NCBI GenBank assembly: GCA_037190665.1
Contig: JBBCJT010000220.1
Span: forward strand, 1 to 23,688
Length of the DNA stretch: 23,688 bases
From: JBBCJT01 sp037190665
GTDB lineage: Bacteria; Pseudomonadota; Alphaproteobacteria; Acetobacterales; Acetobacteraceae
Direction: 5' to 3'
Shown: piece by piece, positions 6,866 to 14,162 of the stretch
Numbering within the stretch: the stretch's first letter is position 1
How the letters are laid out: each line of letters opens with the position of its first letter
The notes under the pieces: model-generated
Databases searched by the model: none
Told to the model about the DNA's origin: nothing
What the model saw: the letters and a program-made list of their open reading frames with translations, nothing else
Program-made: the position numbers and the translations under genes

Positions 6866-7765
6866 TTGATCCTCGCCTACACGCAGCTCGCCGCGGCGAT
6901 GATGCTGGTCGGCGTCAACGTCGTCGTCGGCAAGCTACTCGCCGAGGCGCTGCCGATCCCGGTGATCGCCTGCCTGCGCTGCATCCTCGCCGCCGCCGTG
7001 CTGTGGCCGCTGATGCGCGTGCGCGAGCCCGGTCCCGCTCCGTCCGCGCCGGTGCTCCGAAACCTGTTCTGGCAGGCCGCCTTCGGCACCGCGCTCTACA
7101 ACATCGCTCTGCTCGCCGGGCTGCGGCTGACCAGCGCGCTGGAAGGCGGGCTGGTGCTCTCCGCGCTGCCGGCGGTGATCGCGATCGGCTCCGCGCTGTG
7201 GCTGAAGGAACGCCTTTCCGCCCGCTCCTGGCTCGCGGCCCTGCTGGCCGGGCTCGCGATGGCGGTGATCACGCTCGCGCGCACGGCGGCGCATGCGCCC
7301 GGCTCGCTCGCCGGCAACGCGCTGGTTCTGGTCGCCGTGTTCGGCGAAGCCGTCTATGTGCTGCTCGCCAAGCGTGTCGCGGGCCGCGTCGGCGTCGTCA
7401 CCGCGTCGTTCTGGATGCAGCTCTTCAGCGCGTCGCTGCTGCTGCCGCTGTCGCTGATCGCCGCGCCGGATCTCGGCTTCGGCGTCATGGATCTCCACAT
7501 CGGCGCGCTGCTCGTCTTCCACAGCCTCACCGCCAGCGTGCTGGCGCTGCTGCTGTGGTTCAACGGCCTGCGCCGCGCGAAGGCGAGCATCGCCGGCGTG
7601 TTCGGCGCCTTCCTGCCCGCCTCCGCCGCACTCTCCGCCGTGCTCATCCTCGGCGAGCAGTTCAGCGGCGTGCACGCCGCCGGCTTCGCGATGATGCTCG
7701 CCTCCATCCTGCTCGCCACATGGCCGCAACGGCAGGCGGAAGGACGACGCAGCGCGACCCTATAG
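6866..7765 (+). CDS. EamA-family (DMT superfamily) transporter
   Basis: This 299-residue inner-membrane protein has about ten transmembrane helices arranged as two EamA repeats (about 1-135 and 150-290), the usual plan of the drug/metabolite transporter superfamily. Family marks are the N-terminal helix with NVVVGKLLAEALPIPVIACLR, the RLTSALEGGLVLSALPAVIAI segment and, in the second half, SLTASVLALLLWFNGLRRAKAS and ILGEQFSGVHAAGFAMM. The start is TTG at 6866, chosen because it begins just before the first helix; no ATG is available until residue 12. The ribosome binding site is weak. Substrate cannot be told; such proteins export amino acids or other metabolites. Its end overlaps the convergent MBL-fold gene by 6 bp. 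Confidence 0.9.
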   Translation: MILAYTQLAAAMMLVGVNVVVGKLLAEALPIPVIACLRCILAAAVLWPLMRVREPGPAPSAPVLRNLFWQAAFGTALYNIALLAGLRLTSALEGGLVLSALPAVIAIGSALWLKERLSARSWLAALLAGLAMAVITLARTAAHAPGSLAGNALVLVAVFGEAVYVLLAKRVAGRVGVVTASFWMQLFSASLLLPLSLIAAPDLGFGVMDLHIGALLVFHSLTASVLALLLWFNGLRRAKASIAGVFGAFLPASAALSAVLILGEQFSGVHAAGFAMMLASILLATWPQRQAEGRRSATL

Positions 7766-8713
7766 CTGCGAGGTCCAGCCCGCGGACACCAGCTCGTACC
7801 CGTTGCCGGCCTTGGCCACGTAGCCCAGCGAGGGGAACGGCCAGTGGTAGCCGATGATCGGCGTGCGGTCGGTCGCAGCCTGATCGAACACGCGCCGCCG
7901 CGTCGTCTCCGCCACCGCGCCGTCCATGTCGAAGCCGATGTGCCAGCCGGGATTGCGCAGGTTGATGGCGGGGTGGTTGGTCACGTCGCCGAGCACCAGA
8001 AGCGACGCGGAGCCGGAGGAGACGAGATAGCTCGTATGGCCCGGCGTGTGGCCGAAGGTCGGCATCGCCTGCACGCCCGGCGCGACCTCCGCGGTCGAAG
8101 CCACCCGGCGCACCTTCTCCTGCGCATAGGGCGCGAAGCGGGACTTCACCATCGTCGCCGCCTGCGCGGGCGCACGCTCGCCCATCCAGAACGCCCATTC
8201 CGTCTCCGGCACCACGATCTCCGCATTCGGAAAGCGCGCGCGGCCCTCGCGGTCGGTGAGGCCCGAGACGTGGTCGCCGTGGAAATGCGTGATGACGATC
8301 AGGTCCACCGCCGCCGGATCGATCCCGGCCGCGCGCATGTTCGCCCACATCGTGCCGGCCGTGGCCGCGAGCTGGCCGCCCGTGCCGGTGTCGAACAGGA
8401 TCAACTGCCGGCCAGTGTTGAGGAAGGTGATGTTGAAGGTGATGTCCAGCCGGTCGGTCGGCAGGAACTGGCGCGCCAGCGCGCCGCGCACCTCCTCGAT
8501 CGGCGCGTTGCGCACGAAGTTCGCGAGCCCCGCCTCCGGCACCCGGTTGATGCCGTCATTGACCACCGTCATCTGATAGTCACCGACCTTGAGCCGGTAG
8601 AATCCCGGCGCCTGATCGGTGGCTTGGGGCGCCGCCGCCGAGGCGGAGCGGGTGGAGATCACCGCCGGCAGGGCGAGCGCCGTGCCGAGCAGAAGCCGCC
8701 GTTGCAGTCCCAT
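7760..8713 (-). CDS. Exported MBL-fold metallo-hydrolase
   Basis: This 317-residue protein has a signal peptide with a twin arginine (LQRRLLLGTALALP, about 3-16; cleavage near residue 27), so Tat or Sec export is likely. The metallo-beta-lactamase fold is shown by the zinc-binding motif HFHGDH (143-148), the later GHTPGHTS (221-228), an Asp in LGDV (243) and a C-terminal His in GYHWPFP (290). All metal ligands appear present. Close relatives are annotated as MBL-fold hydrolases and include lactonase-like and quorum-quenching-like enzymes, but substrate cannot be read from the sequence. ATG 8713 was chosen over ATG 8752 because it leads straight into the signal peptide. Confidence 0.9.
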   Translation of the reverse strand: MGLQRRLLLGTALALPAVISTRSASAAAPQATDQAPGFYRLKVGDYQMTVVNDGINRVPEAGLANFVRNAPIEEVRGALARQFLPTDRLDITFNITFLNTGRQLILFDTGTGGQLAATAGTMWANMRAAGIDPAAVDLIVITHFHGDHVSGLTDREGRARFPNAEIVVPETEWAFWMGERAPAQAATMVKSRFAPYAQEKVRRVASTAEVAPGVQAMPTFGHTPGHTSYLVSSGSASLLVLGDVTNHPAINLRNPGWHIGFDMDGAVAETTRRRVFDQAATDRTPIIGYHWPFPSLGYVAKAGNGYELVSAGWTSQL

Positions 8714-8897
8714 CGCCTGTCTCCCGGTTTTTGGCCCGCCATGCGCGGGCATGCATCACGTGGCACGGCGGCGCGCACGGTCAAGCGGGTGCTTGCCCAC
8801 GCCGGGCCGCCGTGACAGTGATGTGGGAAATCAGGAAATTTACGATGCAGGCCCCCCCACCCGCATCCTTCCCCTCCTGCGGCGGCGTTCGGCTGCG

Positions 8898-9662
8898 ATG
8901 AGCCGCCTGATCCTCGTCACCGGCGCGTCCGCCGGGTTCGGCGCCGCGATCGCACGCCGCTTCGTCCATGACGGGCATCGCGTGATCGGCGCGGCACGTC
9001 GCGCCGACCGCCTCGCGGCACTCGCCAACGAACTGGGTGAGGCCTTTCACCCGGTGACGCTGGACGTGACGGACGCGGCGGCGGTGGCAGCACTGCCCGG
9101 CGCTTTGCCGGAAGCGTGGCGCGATCCGGACGTGCTGGTGAACAACGCCGGCCTCGCCCTCGGTCTCGACCCCGCGCACAGCGCCTCGCTCACGGACTGG
9201 GACCGGATGGTGGCGACCAACGTCACCGGACTGATCCATGTCACCCGCGCGCTGCTGCCGGCGATGGTGGCGCGCAATGCCGGCCACGTCGTCAATCTCG
9301 GCAGCACCGCCGGCAGCTATCCCTATCCGGGCGGGCACGTTTACGGCGCGTCCAAGGCGTTCGTGAAGCAGTTCACCCTCAACCTGCGCGCCGACCTCGT
9401 GGGCACAGGCGTGCGGGTGACGGATATCGAGCCGGGCCTGGTCGGCGGCACCGAGTTCTCCGTCGTCCGCTTCGGCGGCGATGCCGCGCGCGCGGGCACC
9501 GTCTATGCCGGCACGCAGCCGCTGACGGCCGATGACGTGGCCGAGGCGGTGGCCTGGGTGGTGGGCCTGCCGGCGCATGTGAACATCAACCGCGTCGAGA
9601 TGATGCCGACCTGCCAGGCGAGCGGGCCGCTCACGATCAAGCGCCGGGACACGACGGTGTGA
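8898..9662 (+). CDS. ydfG: NADP-dependent 3-hydroxy acid dehydrogenase YdfG-type SDR
   Basis: This 254-residue short-chain dehydrogenase resembles E. coli YdfG along its whole length. YdfG oxidises serine, L-allo-threonine and other 3-hydroxy acids with NADP, and reduces malonic semialdehyde formed in the Rut uracil-degradation pathway. The seen motifs are the nucleotide-binding TGASAGFG (8-15), RR at 34-35 consistent with NADP preference, NNAG (82-85), the catalytic Ser136 in NLGSTAGS, YxxxK as Tyr149 and Lys153 in YGASKAF, and the YdfG-specific IEPGLVGGTEFS and PAHVNINRVEMMP. ATG 8898 was chosen by homology; an upstream in-frame ATG gives a long extension with no relation to the family. Its stop overlaps the GTG start of the MFS gene, so the two are cotranscribed. 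Confidence 0.92.
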   Translation: MSRLILVTGASAGFGAAIARRFVHDGHRVIGAARRADRLAALANELGEAFHPVTLDVTDAAAVAALPGALPEAWRDPDVLVNNAGLALGLDPAHSASLTDWDRMVATNVTGLIHVTRALLPAMVARNAGHVVNLGSTAGSYPYPGGHVYGASKAFVKQFTLNLRADLVGTGVRVTDIEPGLVGGTEFSVVRFGGDAARAGTVYAGTQPLTADDVAEAVAWVVGLPAHVNINRVEMMPTCQASGPLTIKRRDTTV

Positions 9663-10939
9663 ACCGCTTCACACCAGGAAGTGCCGTACGGTTGCAAACG
9701 GAGATCATTCTCTCGCGCGAATATACGTTGACGACCTTCCTCAGCATCTCCCTGCCCCTGGCCTTCGTGAACTTTCTCAACCAGGCGGCACGAACGATTC
9801 TGGCAGTGATCGGGCCGCTGATCGCGCTGGAGTTCGGGTTGACGGCGCAGCAGCTCGGCCTGCTGGCGGCATCGATGTTCGCCGCCTACGGGCTCGCGCA
9901 ACTGCCTGTCGGCCTCGCGCTCGACCTGTACGGCGCGCGGCGGGTGCAGACGGTGCTGACCGCGATCGCCATGACCGGGCTGGTGCTGTTCGCCGTCAGC
10001 ACCAGCTACGAGGGGCTGCTCCTGGGCCGCGCGCTGACCGGGCTCGGCGTGTCCGCCGGGCTGATCGCCATGCTGAAGGCCAACAGCCAGTGGTACCGGC
10101 CCGATCAGGTCGCGGGCGTGACGGGCTGGTGCCTGGTGGTGGGCGCGCTGGGCGGCGTGATGGTCACCGTGCCGGTGGAATTCGTCCTGCCGGTGCTGGG
10201 CTGGCGCGGCGTCTACGTCGTGATGGCCGCCGTGGCGGTGGTGATCGCCATGCTGATCTGGGTGCGCGTGCCGGACCGGCCGCCGGGATCGGCGATACCG
10301 CCGCAGCGCAGCCTGCGCGAGGAGGTCGGCGTGTTCGGGGAGGTGTTCCGCCACCCCGCCTTCATCCGCTTCGTGCCCGCCGTGATCCTGCTGACGGTGA
10401 TGAACTTCACCTATCAGGGCCTGTGGGCGGGGCCCTGGCTGCGTGATGTCGCCGGCATGGGCGACACGGGGCGCGCCTCGCTGCTGCTGGTCTATGCGCT
10501 GGCGCTGACGGTGGGCGCGCCGGTGATGGGCATGCTGACCTCGCTGACCCAGCGCCACGGACTGCCGCCGCTGGCGGTGCCGTGGACCTGCGCGGGCGCG
10601 CTGATCGTGATCCAGCTCCTGCTGATGACCGGCCCGACCGATCCGGTGGCGCTCGGCGTGCTGTGGTTCCTGTTCCCGTTCTTCTCCGCCGCCGGCCCGT
10701 CCGGCTATGCGGTGATCACGCAGCACTTCCCGCTCGCCTACGTCGCCCGCGTCTCCACCGCGATCAACGTGACCATGCTGCTGGCGGTGTTCCTGGTGCA
10801 GAACGCGATCGGCGCGATCCTCGACCTGTGGCCACGCACGGAGACCGGCGGCTGGAACGCGGCCGGCTACGGCTGGGCGCTGGGGCTGACGGTCGCTCTG
10901 CAGATCGCCGCCGGGCTGTGGGCGATGCTGCGGCGATAG
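9659..10939 (+). CDS. MFS transporter
   Basis: This 426-residue inner-membrane protein has about 12 transmembrane helices and belongs to the major facilitator superfamily. The first helix is about residues 25-45 (TFLSISLPLAFVNFLNQAAR), and the cytoplasmic loop 2-3 motif appears as LALDLYGARRVQTVL (84-98), close to the MFS signature GxLaDrxGrr. The GTG start at 9659 overlaps the stop of the ydfG-type gene. A TTG at 9728, nearer to the first helix, is a possible alternative start. The gene order suggests uptake of a hydroxy acid or related compound used by the dehydrogenase, but this is guilt by association. The next gene begins 61 bp downstream and has its own ribosome binding site. Confidence 0.88.
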   Translation: MNRFTPGSAVRLQTEIILSREYTLTTFLSISLPLAFVNFLNQAARTILAVIGPLIALEFGLTAQQLGLLAASMFAAYGLAQLPVGLALDLYGARRVQTVLTAIAMTGLVLFAVSTSYEGLLLGRALTGLGVSAGLIAMLKANSQWYRPDQVAGVTGWCLVVGALGGVMVTVPVEFVLPVLGWRGVYVVMAAVAVVIAMLIWVRVPDRPPGSAIPPQRSLREEVGVFGEVFRHPAFIRFVPAVILLTVMNFTYQGLWAGPWLRDVAGMGDTGRASLLLVYALALTVGAPVMGMLTSLTQRHGLPPLAVPWTCAGALIVIQLLLMTGPTDPVALGVLWFLFPFFSAAGPSGYAVITQHFPLAYVARVSTAINVTMLLAVFLVQNAIGAILDLWPRTETGGWNAAGYGWALGLTVALQIAAGLWAMLRR

Positions 10940-11000
10940 CCCGCTTCGGGCGCGGCGCGACTCCGCGACGCACGGCAGAGTGCGCGGCCACGGAGGCCGC

Positions 11001-12287
11001 ATGGACCGTTTCTTCGCCATCACCGAGCGCGGCAGCACGGTGCGCACCGAGCTTCTCGCCGGACTGACCACCTTCCTGACGATGGCCTATATCGTCATCG
11101 TCAACCCCAACATCCTTGCCGCCGCCGGCATCGACCAGGGCGCGGCCTTCACCGCCACCTGCCTCGCCGCCGCGATCGCCACCATGGCGATGGGGCTGCT
11201 CGCGAACTACCCGATCGCGCTCGCGCCCGGCATGGGGCTCAACGCCTATTTCGCCTTCGCCGTGGTGCAGGGTATGGGCGTGCCGTGGCAGGTCGCGCTG
11301 GGGGCGGTGTTCGTCTCCGGCCTGCTGTTCTTCGCGGTCAGCGTGCTGAGGATCCGGGAATGGCTGATCAACGCCATCCCGCTGTCGCTGAAGCTCGGCA
11401 TCGCCGCGGGCATCGGCTTCTTCCTCGGCCTGATCGGGCTGCAGAACATGGGCGTGGTGGTCGATCATCCGGCGACGCTGGTGGCGCTCGGCCCGCTGTC
11501 GAAGACCTCCACCCTGCTCGCCTGCGCGGGCTTCATCCTGATCGCGGGGCTCAGCGCGCGGCGCGTGCCCGGCGCGATCATCATCGGCATCGTCGCCACG
11601 GCGGCGGCCGGCATCCCGTTCGGGCTGACCACGTTCAAGGGCATCGTCGCAGCGCCGCCGTCACTCGCGCCGACCTTCCTGCAGATGGACATCGCCGGCG
11701 CGCTGGGGCTCGGCGTGCTGGGGATCGTGTTCACCTTCTTCCTGGTGGACGTGCTGGACAACGCCGGCACGCTGATCGCCACCACGCACCGCGCCGGACT
11801 GATGCGGCCGGACGGAACGGTGCCGCGGCTGAAGGAGGCACTGATCGCCGACAGCGGCGGGGCGATGCTGGGCGCCGCACTCGGCACCTCGACCACCACC
11901 AGCTACATCGAGAGCGCATCCGGCATCCAGGCGGGCGGGCGCACGGGGCTGACGGCGCTGACGGTGGCCGCGCTGTTCCTGCTCGCCCTGTTCCTCGCCC
12001 CGCTCGCGACCGCGATCCCGGCCTTCGCGTCCGCGCCCGCGCTGGTCTTCGTGGCCTGCCTGATGGCCCAGGCGCTGCGCGACCTCGCCTGGGACGATAC
12101 GACCGAGTACCTGCCGGCGATCATCGTCGCGATCGCGATGCCGTTCACCTTCTCGATCGCCACGGGGATCGGGCTCGGCTTCATCGCCTATGCGCTGGTC
12201 AAGACGCTGGCGGGCCGGCCGGGCAGCGTGTCCGGCGCGGTGTGGGCGATCGCGGCGGCATCGGCGGTGAAGTTCGCGCTGGCCTGA
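11001..12287 (+). CDS. AzgA-type NCS2 purine permease
   Basis: This 428-residue inner-membrane protein is of the AzgA branch of nucleobase-cation symporters, which take up adenine, guanine or hypoxanthine with protons. ATG 11001 has CGGAGG 5 to 10 bases upstream. The seen family marks are RTELLAGLTTFLTMAYIVIVNP (13-34), ALAPGMGLNAYFAF, LKLGIAAGIGFFLGLIGLQNMG, FFLVDVLDNAGTLIA and LGTSTTTSYIESASGIQAGGRTG, the last containing the conserved Thr-rich and Glu-containing substrate-site region. About 13-14 transmembrane segments are expected. Together with the YdfG-type dehydrogenase upstream it could point to nucleobase use, but there are no catabolic genes nearby. A palindromic repeat follows. Confidence 0.92.
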   Translation: MDRFFAITERGSTVRTELLAGLTTFLTMAYIVIVNPNILAAAGIDQGAAFTATCLAAAIATMAMGLLANYPIALAPGMGLNAYFAFAVVQGMGVPWQVALGAVFVSGLLFFAVSVLRIREWLINAIPLSLKLGIAAGIGFFLGLIGLQNMGVVVDHPATLVALGPLSKTSTLLACAGFILIAGLSARRVPGAIIIGIVATAAAGIPFGLTTFKGIVAAPPSLAPTFLQMDIAGALGLGVLGIVFTFFLVDVLDNAGTLIATTHRAGLMRPDGTVPRLKEALIADSGGAMLGAALGTSTTTSYIESASGIQAGGRTGLTALTVAALFLLALFLAPLATAIPAFASAPALVFVACLMAQALRDLAWDDTTEYLPAIIVAIAMPFTFSIATGIGLGFIAYALVKTLAGRPGSVSGAVWAIAAASAVKFALA

Positions 12288-12316
12288 GACTGCTCGGGGT
12301 TGGCGTGGCGGGATCT

Positions 12317-12428
12317 CCCTCTCCCGCCTGCGGGAGAGGGCCGGGGTGAGGGTGGCCCCGCCTGCGCGACGACGAGGTCTCGCCTCCGTGCGCGTGGCCT
12401 CCCCCTCCCGCGCAAGCGGGAGAGGGGG
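12317..12428. repeat. Composite palindromic intergenic repeat, copy 2
   Basis: The left hairpin CCCTCTCCCG (12317-12326), loop CCTG, CGGGAGAGGG (12331-12340) and the tail CCGGGGTGAGGGTG are the same as in the copy near 6655 apart from the loop. The right end is an imperfect hairpin, CCCCCTCCCGC (12401-12411) with GCGGGAGAGGGGG (12416-12428). The middle part differs from copy 1. It lies between the convergent AzgA-type and cysteine-synthase-like genes. The remainder of that 243-bp gap holds nothing I recognise. Confidence 0.85.
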
Positions 12429-12530
12429 AAGATCGCGACCATTGCGCAGAGCTTCCGTGTGCGGGGCGTAGAGGCCAGTCCGCATCGCTGACCGTATCGC
12501 GCCTGGAGCGGGTGGACCGCTGCCGGCAGT

Positions 12531-13487
12531 TCAGTCGCCCGATGCCGCGCCGAGCCGCGCGCCATAGGTGTGCAGGTACTTCATCCCGGTGTCGCACATC
12601 ACCGAGACCACCGTCGCCGACGGACCGAGCGTTTCGGCAACGCGCAGCGCGGCGACGACATTCGCACCCGTCGATGTGCCGGCGAACAACCCTTCCTCGC
12701 GCGCGAGCCGCATCGCCATGTCCATCGCCTCCCCGGTGGAGACGCACTCGATCGCATCCGCGATCGACGCCTCCCACAGCGGCACCACGAAGCCCGCGCC
12801 GACACCGTCGATCTTGTGCCCGCCGGGCGGCCCGCCCGACAGGACCGGCGACTCCGCGGGCTCGACGGCGACGACGCGCAGACCGCCCGCCCGCGCCCGC
12901 AATCCCTCCGCCAGCCCCCGCAGCGACGCCGCGGTGCCCACGCTCTGGACGAGGCCGTCGATGCGGCCTTCCGTCTGCTGCCAGATCTCGTCCGCCATGC
13001 GGTGATAGGCCGCGATCTGGTCGCGGTTCTTCATCTGGTCGGTCCAGTACGCGCCGCTCTCCGCTGCGATGACGCCGGCGGTCGCGATCATGTCGCGCGT
13101 CAGCTTCTCCGTCATCCGCCCCGCATCGCTGGGCAGGACGGTGAGCTTCGCGCCGAGCAGGCGCATGTGGTCGAGCTTCTCGCGCGCGAACGCATCGGAG
13201 GTGACCACGTGCAGCGGATGGCGCAGCACGGCGCAGACCAGCGCCAGCGACACGCCGGTGCTGCCGCCGGTGTACTCCACCACCGGCCCGCCCGGCGGCA
13301 GCCGGCCATCGGCCTCCGCCGCCGCGATCATCGCGAGCGCCATGCGGTCCTTCATGCTGCCGGTCGGGTTCTCCGATTCGAGCTTCAGCAGCACCCGCGC
13401 CCCATTGGCGGGCCGGATGTGCCGCAGCGGCAGCAGCGAGGTTCCGCCGATGCGGTCGAGGATCGTGCGGGGCGCGGGGGTGGTCAT
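12531..13487 (-). CDS. Cysteine-synthase-like PLP-dependent enzyme
   Basis: This 318-residue protein is a fold-type II PLP enzyme of the cysteine synthase / cystathionine beta-synthase group. The PLP lysine is Lys46 in ENPTGSMKDRMA (39-50). The substrate-binding loop, normally TSGNTG, is here TGGSTG (73-78). SVGTAASLRG replaces the usual glycine-rich phosphate-binding GTGGT loop, and the HKIDGVGAGFVVP block is as in cysteine synthases. The changed loops suggest a substrate other than O-acetylserine, or altered kinetics, so I do not assign cysK. ATG 13487 was chosen because it gives the usual start (TILDRIGGTSLLPL). It is divergent from a MarR regulator across a short AT-rich gap, which suggests that the regulator controls it. 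Confidence 0.88.
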   Translation of the reverse strand: MTTPAPRTILDRIGGTSLLPLRHIRPANGARVLLKLESENPTGSMKDRMALAMIAAAEADGRLPPGGPVVEYTGGSTGVSLALVCAVLRHPLHVVTSDAFAREKLDHMRLLGAKLTVLPSDAGRMTEKLTRDMIATAGVIAAESGAYWTDQMKNRDQIAAYHRMADEIWQQTEGRIDGLVQSVGTAASLRGLAEGLRARAGGLRVVAVEPAESPVLSGGPPGGHKIDGVGAGFVVPLWEASIADAIECVSTGEAMDMAMRLAREEGLFAGTSTGANVVAALRVAETLGPSATVVSVMCDTGMKYLHTYGARLGAASGD

Positions 13488-13514
13488 CGCGATCTCCAGG
13501 GTATTTCCATGTAG

Positions 13515-13529
13515 ATACAAATAATGTAT
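13515..13529. promoter_or_regulatory. Candidate MarR operator, inverted repeat
   Basis: ATACA-5 bases-TGTAT forms an inverted repeat in the strikingly AT-rich gap between the PLP-enzyme gene and the MarR gene. A second small palindrome, ATATGCATAT, follows at 13528-13537. Both overlap the first of several possible MarR start codons. MarR proteins usually bind such repeats in their own divergent promoter. The arms are short, so chance is possible. Confidence 0.4.
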
Positions 13530-13997
13530 ATGCATATGATAATGCCGAACCCCCCGCAACACCGCACCCGCCTGCGCGACGAGGCGCGAACGCTGGTCGC
13601 CGCCTGCCCCGGCTGGAACGCCCGGCTGGTCGCGCGACGGATCAACCAGTTCCTCGACAGCGCGCTGGACGCGCAGGGGCTGAGCGCGGCGCAGCTCGGG
13701 CTGATGGCGCAGATCGCGACCGCCGAGGACGACACGATCGGCGCGCTCGCCCGGCGGACCGGGCTCGATCAGTCCACCCTGTCGCGGAACCTGCGCCGGC
13801 TGGAAGCGGCGGGGCTGATCGAGATCACCGTGGTCGAGGCCGACCTGCGCCGGCGCGCGGTATGGCTGACGGAGACCGGACTGCGCCGGCTGCAGGCGGC
13901 CCTGCCGCTCTGGCGCGAGGCGCAGCGCAGGCTCGCTGCGCTGGCCGGGCCGCTGGCCGATCTGGTGACGGAAACGGAGGCGCTGCGTTCCGCGTGA
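13524..13997 (+). CDS. MarR-family transcriptional regulator
   Basis: This protein of up to 157 residues has a winged helix-turn-helix domain of MarR type. The recognition region is TIGALARRTGLDQSTLSRNLRRLEAAGLI (about 71-99), followed by the wing (ITVVEADLRRRAVWLTETG) and a C-terminal dimerisation helix. Four in-frame ATGs (13524, 13530, 13536, 13542) are present. The last, giving MPNPPQHRTRL, would leave the inverted repeat upstream of the gene and may be the true start; none has a clear ribosome binding site. It is divergent from the cysteine-synthase-like gene and most likely represses it and itself in response to a small ligand. That is inference from position. Confidence 0.88.
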   Translation: MYMHMIMPNPPQHRTRLRDEARTLVAACPGWNARLVARRINQFLDSALDAQGLSAAQLGLMAQIATAEDDTIGALARRTGLDQSTLSRNLRRLEAAGLIEITVVEADLRRRAVWLTETGLRRLQAALPLWREAQRRLAALAGPLADLVTETEALRSA

Positions 13998-14162
13998 CGC
14001 GGCGCCTCGCCGGCATCACGCCTTTGCTTGATGCGCAGCCGCCACACCGATCCGGCGCGCGGAAATCGTTCGCCTCACCGATGAAGCGTCCTGGGCAAGG
14101 TCGACGCGATCGCTCACCTCGCCGACGACATGTCGCCGGCAGGGCTCCGCAGCTTCGGCCCG

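Noticed and set aside
8714..8897. Promoter elements in the divergent gap between the MBL-fold and YdfG-type genes
   Set aside because: There is an AT-richer stretch and a TGACAG, but no -35/-10 pair with acceptable spacing could be named.
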